A stretch of 64,000 nt of DNA, taken from positions 23,573,194-23,637,193 of the forward strand of contig CM077149.1 of NCBI GenBank assembly GCA_039583875.1, read 5' to 3'. Shown here in pieces: positions 58,550 to 64,000 of this stretch. A model generated the notes under the pieces. That model was not told where the DNA came from, made no database searches, and saw only the letters and a list, made by a program, of their open reading frames with translations. Both the position numbers and the translations under genes were made by a program. Each line of letters begins with the position of its first letter. Positions within the stretch are counted from its first letter, which is position 1. The stretch is from Platanthera guangdongensis (taxonomy: Eukaryota > Streptophyta > Magnoliopsida > Asparagales > Orchidaceae).

Positions 58550-58965
58550 TGCGTTCGACGATCTGTGTACTGAGCTCGATGAACTCTAATCTTCTCAGTG
58601 GTCTCAACGCTTTTTGCCTTAGTCAATTTTTCTCTAGCTTCAACTTATCGAGCGTTGAGCTGAGCTCGACGAACTACAACCTGAGATCGACGAACTGTAA
58701 ACTGAGCTCGACGAACTGTGATCTTCTCAGCGGTCTCAGCGCGTTTTGCCTTAGTCAATTTTTCTCTTACTTTAGCTTGACAAGCGTTGAGCTGAGCTCA
58801 ACGAGCTATAACTTCAGTTCGATGAACTTCGAGCTGAGCTCGATGAATTTTAGTTCCTGTGCTCTTAAGCTTAACCCAAGGAATGTTGAGGTGAGCTCGA
58901 TGATCAGCGAAATGAGTTCGACGAACTCTGAGATGAGTTCGATGAAATTTGAGTTCACTGCCCAA
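58550..58965. repeat. TCGACGAA array in the LTR of element C
   Basis: About 12 copies of GAGCTCGACGAACT and variants, next to the GTCTCAGCG array. This is the A/E motif in a C-family LTR, so C, like A, combines two motifs. Confidence 0.82.
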
Positions 58966-59349
58966 CTCATTTTTCTTCACCTGTCCAATCATGGACTACC
59001 TGCATGCAAGAACTAGAGCACAAATCAAATAATTATATGTGTGTGTCATTGACCAGTTTGACTTCCTACAAATCTGGGATATTGGGATCAATAGACCTAA
59101 CATAAGCGTCGAGTGATACTCGATGCATGCGACGCTTGAACTTAAAAGATTTTCGGCTAGTGGAATTTTGAAGGGTTCGTAAAAATTCATCGAATGATCA
59201 TGACGCCTTTCAACGAACCATCGAGTGATACTCGATGCATGTGATGCTTGGGCATGGATGATTTTTAGCTAGTGGAATTTGGAAAGATTCATCGTAATTT
59301 GTTGACTGATCACAATACGTTTCAAAGAAGAATCTAGTGATACTCGACG

Positions 59350-60158
59350 TGTAACGTCCCCTGGGCCGTCCGTGGGCCTCAGCCCATTAGGCCTCTGTTA
59401 GACCGTTACCGGGCTGCAGCCCAAGCACCCCAACCCCTCTCCCTCCACAGGCGGGTTGTTGGTGGCCACAACCTCCATTTGATGAGTGAAATTCTCCCGT
59501 TAAGAGGACAACACGGGGACTTCCCAAGACATCACCCATCCCAGGACTTCTCCAGCCCGACCACGCTTAACTATGGAGTTCTTTCAACTTTCATCACCAA
59601 TTGAGCTGCAGCTCAACTGGTGATGAGAGTTGAAAGAACTCCATAGTTAAGCGTGCTTGGGATGGAGAAGTCCTGGGATAGGTGACCTCCTGGGAAGTCC
59701 CCGTGATGTCCGCTTAACGGGAGAATTTCAATCATCAAAGGGAGGCTGTGGCCACCAACAACCCGCCTGTTCACTTTTTATTGTAACGTCCCCTGGGCCA
59801 TCCGTGGGCCTCAGCCTACTAGGCCTCTGTTAGACCGTTACCAGGCTACAGGCCAAGCACCCCAACCCCTCTCCCTCCACAGGCGGGTTGTTGGTGGCCA
59901 TAGCCTCCCTTTGATGAGTGAAATTCTCCCGTTAAGCGGACAGTACGGGGACTTCCTAGGAGGTCACCCATCCCAGAACTTCTCTAGCCTGAGCATGCTT
60001 AACTATGCAGTTTTTTCAACTCTTATCACCAATTGAGCTGCAACCACCAACAACCTGCCTGTGGAGGGAGAGAGGTTGGGGTGCTTGGGCTGCAGCCCGG
60101 TAAGCGGAACCAGACCAGGTGGAAATTAGAGTACACGCTGGGGCGCGGGGACGTTACA
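59350..60158. mobile_element. Cassandra-like TRIM with 5S rRNA sequence, rearranged into a fold-back
   Basis: The 809 bases start TGTAACGTCCCC and end GGGGACGTTACA, with a perfect 5-bp duplication CGACG on both sides (59345-59349, 60159-60163). A 377-base unit at 59782-60158 and a partial copy at 59350-59615 are in one orientation, and an inverted copy lies at 59616-59770, with the centre at TTGAGCTGCAGCTCAA. All three carry 5S rRNA-like sequence. Cassandra elements are known to hold 5S sequence in their LTRs and have no coding capacity. The direct plus inverted layout is not the normal two-LTR form. Confidence 0.8.
59633..59706 (+). other. 5S rRNA-derived segment in the TRIM (with pol III promoter boxes)
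   Basis: The plus-strand copy resembles the 3' two thirds of plant 5S rRNA: AGTTAAGCGTGCTTGG (box A region), GGATAGGTGACC (intermediate element, one change) and TCCTGGGAAGTCC (box C) at 5S-like spacing. Minus-strand copies are at about 59508-59606 and 59945-60035, more diverged. It is not a 5S gene: the 5' third is missing and it sits in a mobile element. Confidence 0.85.
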
Positions 60159-60330
60159 CGACGCATGCGACAAATTAAACTTGGAAGATTTTGAGAAACT
60201 CGTCGACGATACTCGACGAATTTGCTTAGACTGTTTGGACAATTTGTCGAGATGACATAGAGAATTCCTACGATTCTTCGGATATCATCGAGTGATACTC
60301 GACACATAAGATGAATTTGAATTGGCAGAT

Positions 60331-61229
60331 TTTTAGCCTGGCTTTGTTTGCTGGTTTATACTTACGGGCTGAACCGCGTTCGATATAAGTGCTGAGTGAC
60401 TAATTATGGCCGGTCTTTTCAACAAGACTTATTTTATGTAATAACGGGCGATCCAATTACAACGTGACACATGACAGAGTAACATTAACCCTAATACTTC
60501 CTTATAAAAAGGAATACTCGAAAACCCTAGCCGAGATCCTTCTTACCGAATCGATCCTTACAGTGTCGAGCTCGACGAGAATGAAGAGGTTGCCGGAGGT
60601 AGACTTATCTGGAGGAACCGAACTCTTCCTCCGTGAAGAATACTACCGACAAGGAAACCAAACATGCTGCCAAGGAGGAGAACGAGATCTATGGTCGGAA
60701 ATGAAGTGAGCTTAATACCCCCCTTGGTGTTAGGTCTTTAGATCGAAAGAGTAGGAGAGATATCTGCTCAAGGAGAGCTTTATTTGAACTTAATGTAGAT
60801 TTCCAATATAGATACCACGCTAGTACCTTGTCCTAAGGCTATTATTGCCTTCAACTGTTCCTCTCTTTATTATGAGGACGAGCGATTCAGTCTCATGAAT
60901 ATTGGTGTTCTATTGAGGATGAATAAGAGAGGAGGAAGTGTGGAATACGATTTGCATGATGTCTAGAGGAAGAAGATGAACTGATGTCATTCATCCGTCT
61001 TTATGATGCTTGATACATGCTGTACAAAAATCTATTTTTTATTGGCTGCAAACTTCAACGGTCGTTTTAGGTATGGTCCGGTCTGATGCATGTCAAGGGC
61101 TCAACACAAAAGTTGTAGCACTCTATATGACCCTTCCAATGGGTGGTTACACATTTTCATAGAAGCATTGTAGCTCCGAGAATGTTCAGTAAATTTGCTA
61201 CCCTATAACAACATGTGTGTAAGATACTT
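60331..61229. other. Stretch without a recognisable gene
   Basis: It contains a TATA-like CTTATAAAAAGG at 60502-60513 and an 81-codon ORF (60464-60709) with no known motif. The stretch from about 60800 to 61020 is Athila-neighbour sequence without a clear frame. I can support no gene. It is probably LTR or leader remnant of the Athila-like element. Confidence 0.5.
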
Positions 61230-62678
61230 TTGACTACATTCCAATGGTATATGCTAACTATTTTTGATGAACTTGTATGTGATATTATGAAAATTTTCAT
61301 CGACAAAATTTTGGATTTTGGAGATAATTTCAATTTCTGTTTAAATAATTTAAAATGGTTTTAAAAATGTGTGAAGAGACTAACCTTATTCTAAACTGGG
61401 AAAAATGTCATTTTATGGTCAAGGAAGGGTTAGTTCTCGGCCACAAAATTTCTAATAAAGGAATCGAAGTAGATCGCACAAAAATCGAAATAATCGAAAT
61501 ATTGCATCCGCCAAATAAGACTAAAGTGATTAGAAGTTTTCTCGGTCATTCGGGCTTTTGTCGTCGTTTTAGTAAAGAATTTTCTAAAATCACTAAGTCG
61601 TTGACTCATTTGGTTGAAACAGATGTTCATTTTATTTTTGATTCTGATTGTCTTTCTATGTTTTATACTATTTAAAATAAACATATTAATTAGCCTATTT
61701 TAGTTGCTCCTAATTGGAGTTTGCATTTCGAACTTATGTGTGATGCTAGTAACTATGTCGTTGATGATGTATTACGACAGCATATTAACAAACATTTTCA
61801 TCATTTGTTCTGCTAGTAAAACTTTGAACTCTGCTCAAGCAAATTGCTCCACTATAGAGAAAGAACTATTAGCTGTGTTATTTATTTTTGATAAATTTAA
61901 ATCATATTTAACTTTATCAAAAGTAGTAGTCTTTACAGATCACTCCATTCTTTGTTATTGGCTTGCCAAGCCTGATGCAAAGTCACCGTTAATTAGATGG
62001 ATTCAGCTCCTTCAGGATTTCAATGTGGAGATCAAAGATATGAAGGGCGTAGAGAACCTAGTTACTGATCACTTATCCCAACTAGAGAGCCCAGATGTTG
62101 AAGCTGTTGATGGCGAAATTGATGATGTATTTTCTGAAGTGCACCTTCTTTAATTAGCCAAGTTAAATTCTCTTCCTACCACTTGGTTTGCAAACTTTCC
62201 TAATTATCTTATAGGAAAGATATCCCCAAAGACTTTTTCAACTCAACAGAAGAAGAAATTTTTCTCTGATTTGAAATTTTACTTTTGAGAAGACCCTTTC
62301 CTCCTCCGAATTTGTGTGGACCATGTGGTAAGGAGGTGTGTCTCCAAAGAAGAAGGACTGCAAATCCTGAAACACTTCCATGAAGGGCCAACTGGAGGAC
62401 ACAACAAGCAAGCCGCACAGAAAGGAAGGTACCGGAGGTAGGTTTTTATTGGCCAACAATTTTCAAGGATGCACACCAACTTGTAAGTTCTTGTGATGAT
62501 TGCTAACAAACATGTAATATCTCTGCCACCTCTAACATGCCTCAAACCTATTTCTTAGAATGTGAACTGTTTGTTCTTTAGGGCATAGATTTTGTAGGAT
62601 CGTTTCCCTTTTCATTAAGCAATGCTATATTCTAGTTGCGGTTGATTATGTCTCTAGGTGCGCGGAAGCCCAAGCTTT
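61230..62678 (+). pseudogene. Athila-like Ty3/gypsy pol remnant
   Basis: Fragments run in order. Reverse transcriptase (TTFQWYMLTIF at about 61236; IFIDKILDFG near 61300, where the second catalytic Asp of the usual F-x-DD motif is Lys; LNWEKCHFMVKEGLVLGHKIS). RNase H (LMCDASNYVVDDVL, KELLAVLFIFDKFKSYL, VVFTDHSILCYW). The connection (NLVTDHLSQLESPD), the integrase zinc domain (about 62370-62480; [15 protein letters not shown]) and the first part of the integrase core (GIDFVGSFPF-like, about 62583). Stops and frame changes are frequent. It is cut at 62678 by copia LTR F. The wording of the motifs fits the Athila lineage. Confidence 0.85.
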
Positions 62679-64000
62679 TGTTGGGTCCATTGCCCACAAT
62701 GTCGTAGATTTGAAGAGTCAATCATGTCAATGATATACATAAAGTTGTATTAGATGTGTGTCTAAGATCATGCTTGCAGGTTAGTCCTTTCAATATTGAT
62801 ATGACATGTATTCCAAGTGATGTGATAGTTGTTCATAAAGTGAAGATGCTGGATAGGCTGGAAATCGCCTAAGTCCACATGCATTGAATGAAGTCTACTT
62901 ATTCAACGCCAGGTGAGTAAAATCGTTGAGTATAGCTTGGACAGTCAAAGCCTATAAGAATCATGCAGAAATATGGCTAAGTCCACAAGAATTGAGTGAA
63001 GTCTACTCACTCAATGCCATACAATAAAAAGCTACGAGACAGGCTAAGATAGTCAAAGCCTAATAAGAATCAGGTTGAAATGTGGCTAAGTCCACATGAC
63101 ATGAGTGAAGTCTACTCACTCAACACATACATCATAAATCATTGAGTATAGCACAGTGTGTTAAATCCATAAAAAAATCTGTGCAAATATTTAACTATGT
63201 CCACAGACGTTGAGTGAAGCTTAATCACTCAATGACATGTGATAAAAAGCATTGAGTGAAACTTAGTCAGCAAGAGACTGTGATTTCATAGAAATTTGGC
63301 TAAGTCCAAATGCGTTGAGTGTAGCTTACGCACTCAATGCCAGATAACAAAAGAATATCTATTAAGTAGTTTGGCATTGATTGATGCTTACCCACTCAAC
63401 GCCAAGTGGTAAAATCTATCTATGTAATATGGCGTTGAGTGATGAAGACAAACTCAACGCTCTCAATGCTTGCCAAGCAGGAAAATCAGCTTTTTCCAAA
63501 TGCATTGAGTAAATGTTGCTCACTCAAACCCAGGTGACTAGAATCATTTCTAAGTGGTTTGGCGTTGAGTGAAGCTTACTCACTCAACTCCAAGAGGCTG
63601 AAAGTTTTTTCTAAGTATTTTGGCATTGAGTGAAGCTTACTCACTCAACTCCTAATGACTGGAATTTTTTCTAAGTGTTTTGACATTGAGTGAAGGTTGA
63701 TCGCTCAATGCCTAATGGCAGAGAAATTTTTTAAAGTGTTTTGGCATTGAGTAAAGGCTGCTCACTTAATGCCTAGTGACAGAAAATCTGTCTAAGTGTT
63801 TTGGCGTTGAGTGAAGCTTACTCACTCAACGCCGATACTAAAGATGTTTGATTTTGGCTAAGTACACAGATGGTGATGTCAGCAAAGTCAACAATGTCAA
63901 CAGAGTTCAAATTAAGCGTGGTAAAGCTATAGAACACGTCAAATGTTGTCGGAGGGCTACTGTACGTCTTCTTCCGTTAAAGCAAGCTGCAGCTGTCTGC
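62679..64000 (+). repeat. LTR F: copia LTR, right end outside window
   Basis: It starts TGTTGGGTCCATTGCCC and is alignable over the first 100 bases with the LTRs of B and C (shared GATTTGAAG, TCAATGATATACAT, TGCAGG). It interrupts the Athila-like integrase, so it is the younger insertion. It holds the palindrome array at 62875-63835. No internal region is visible; it may be a 5' LTR, a solo LTR or a 3' LTR of an inverted relation, which cannot be settled here. Confidence 0.85.
62875..63835. repeat. GTTGAGTGA / TCACTCAAC hairpin array in LTR F
   Basis: About 14 units of 60-100 bases each contain an inverted pair GTTGAGTGA, 7-base spacer AGCTTAC-type, TCACTCAAC, often followed by GCC. Examples are near 63560-63588, 63625-63653 and 63805-63832. 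The 9-base arms are perfect in the best units. Units are separated by GCTAAGTCCAC or TTCTAAGTGTTTTGG-type linkers. Confidence 0.9.

Larger units (their letters stand above)
13282..59102 (-). mobile_element. Element C: old Sirevirus-like copia element, host of three nested insertions
   Basis: Its pieces, in minus-strand order, are LTR 59102-56900 plus 45019-44836, primer site 44833-44822, gag 44759-43551, gag 30200-30084, gag 16746-15523, and pol from about 15500 to 13282. They join across elements E, D and B once one target duplication copy is removed each time. The reading order of gag then matches the intact gag of B. Many stops and frameshifts show it is dead. RNase H, ORF3 and the 3' LTR are absent and probably lie beyond the LTR-like segment that cuts it at 13281. 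Confidence 0.88.
56900..59102 (-). repeat. 5' LTR of element C, main portion
   Basis: It continues 44836-45019 after element E. On the minus strand it starts TGTTAGGTCTATTG at 59102, which aligns with the start of LTR F (62679) and loosely with LTR B (sharing GATTTG and a TGCAGG about 100 bases in). A CCTACAACTCAG-rich repetitive segment (56990-57440) is equivalent to 16990-17200 in B. Two palindrome arrays follow at 58120-58965. The following bases TAAGC are the expected target duplication, but the other copy is outside the window. Confidence 0.85.
59103..60330. repeat. Degenerate tandem repeat with CGAGTGATACTCG, split by a TRIM
   Basis: Units of about 110-120 bases start near 59108, 59220, 59336 and (after the TRIM) near 60290. 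They share ATCGAGTGATACTCGA, GCATGCGACGCTTG and GGCTAGTGGAATTTTG. The core is itself a palindrome: CGAGT, loop GAT, ACTCG. The TRIM at 59350-60158 lies inside the third unit. It may be part of an LTR of an unidentified element. Confidence 0.75.

Noticed and set aside
59508..60035. Possible 5S rRNA genes
   Set aside because: The 5' third is missing, copies are inverted and lie in a TRIM with a target duplication.
60464..60709. 81-codon ORF preceded by a TATA-like box
   Set aside because: No homology or motif recognised, surrounded by retroelement remnants; listed only as part of a stretch without a gene.

Overview
This window is repeat-rich plant nuclear DNA. I found no host gene with convincing coding structure, no rRNA or tRNA gene and no CRISPR array. 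It is a stack of LTR retrotransposons inserted into one another. The plant assignment rests on Sirevirus-like Ty1/copia elements with a third ORF carrying a plant-transposon-protein-like domain, a Tat/Retand-like Ty3/gypsy element with antisense ORFs, an Athila-like pol remnant and a Cassandra-like TRIM containing 5S rRNA sequence. A eudicot is likely, but I cannot name the species.

Layout. Element A (1-9128, +) is a Sirevirus-like copia element cut by the left window edge: gag tail, pol, broken ORF3, 3' LTR. Next, 9129-13281 looks like part of a minus-strand Ty3-type LTR with AT-rich and GC-rich tandem repeats. It cuts the reverse transcriptase of element C. Element C (13282-59102, -) is the old, decayed copia host element. 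It now lies in five pieces because three other elements landed in it: element B (16752-30083, -, copia, 5-bp TSD CTTCA) in gag; element D (30201-43550, +, Ty3/gypsy Tat-like, TSD AGTAG/AGCAG) in gag; and element E (45020-56894, +, copia, TSD GTTCC) in its 5' LTR. To the right of C is a degenerate tandem repeat (59103-60330) that carries the 5S-containing TRIM (59350-60158, TSD CGACG). Then come a featureless stretch, an Athila-like pol remnant (61230-62678), and a copia LTR (F, 62679 to window end) inserted into that remnant.

Relative age, judged by eye from LTR divergence and lesion load: B is youngest (LTRs almost identical, gag intact). D and E are older (LTR copies differ at very roughly 8 percent over the first 100-130 bases). 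C is oldest. This agrees with the nesting order.

The most striking signal is a set of short palindromes arrayed in the U3 part of every copia LTR, upstream of a shared TATA-like box. Each family has its own motif: GTGTCGACAC in B, the inverted pair TTCGTCGA/TCGACGAA in A and E, CTGAGACAA/TTGTCTCAG-type plus TCGACGAA in C, and GTTGAGTGA-N7-TCACTCAAC in F. In A, B and E the same family motif also fills the gap between pol and ORF3. In A and E it is also written into the coding sequence of the gag tail. The LTR of A contains both the A/E motif and the B motif. This looks like an element-specific, modular cis-regulatory code shared by the LTR promoter and a possible internal ORF3 promoter.
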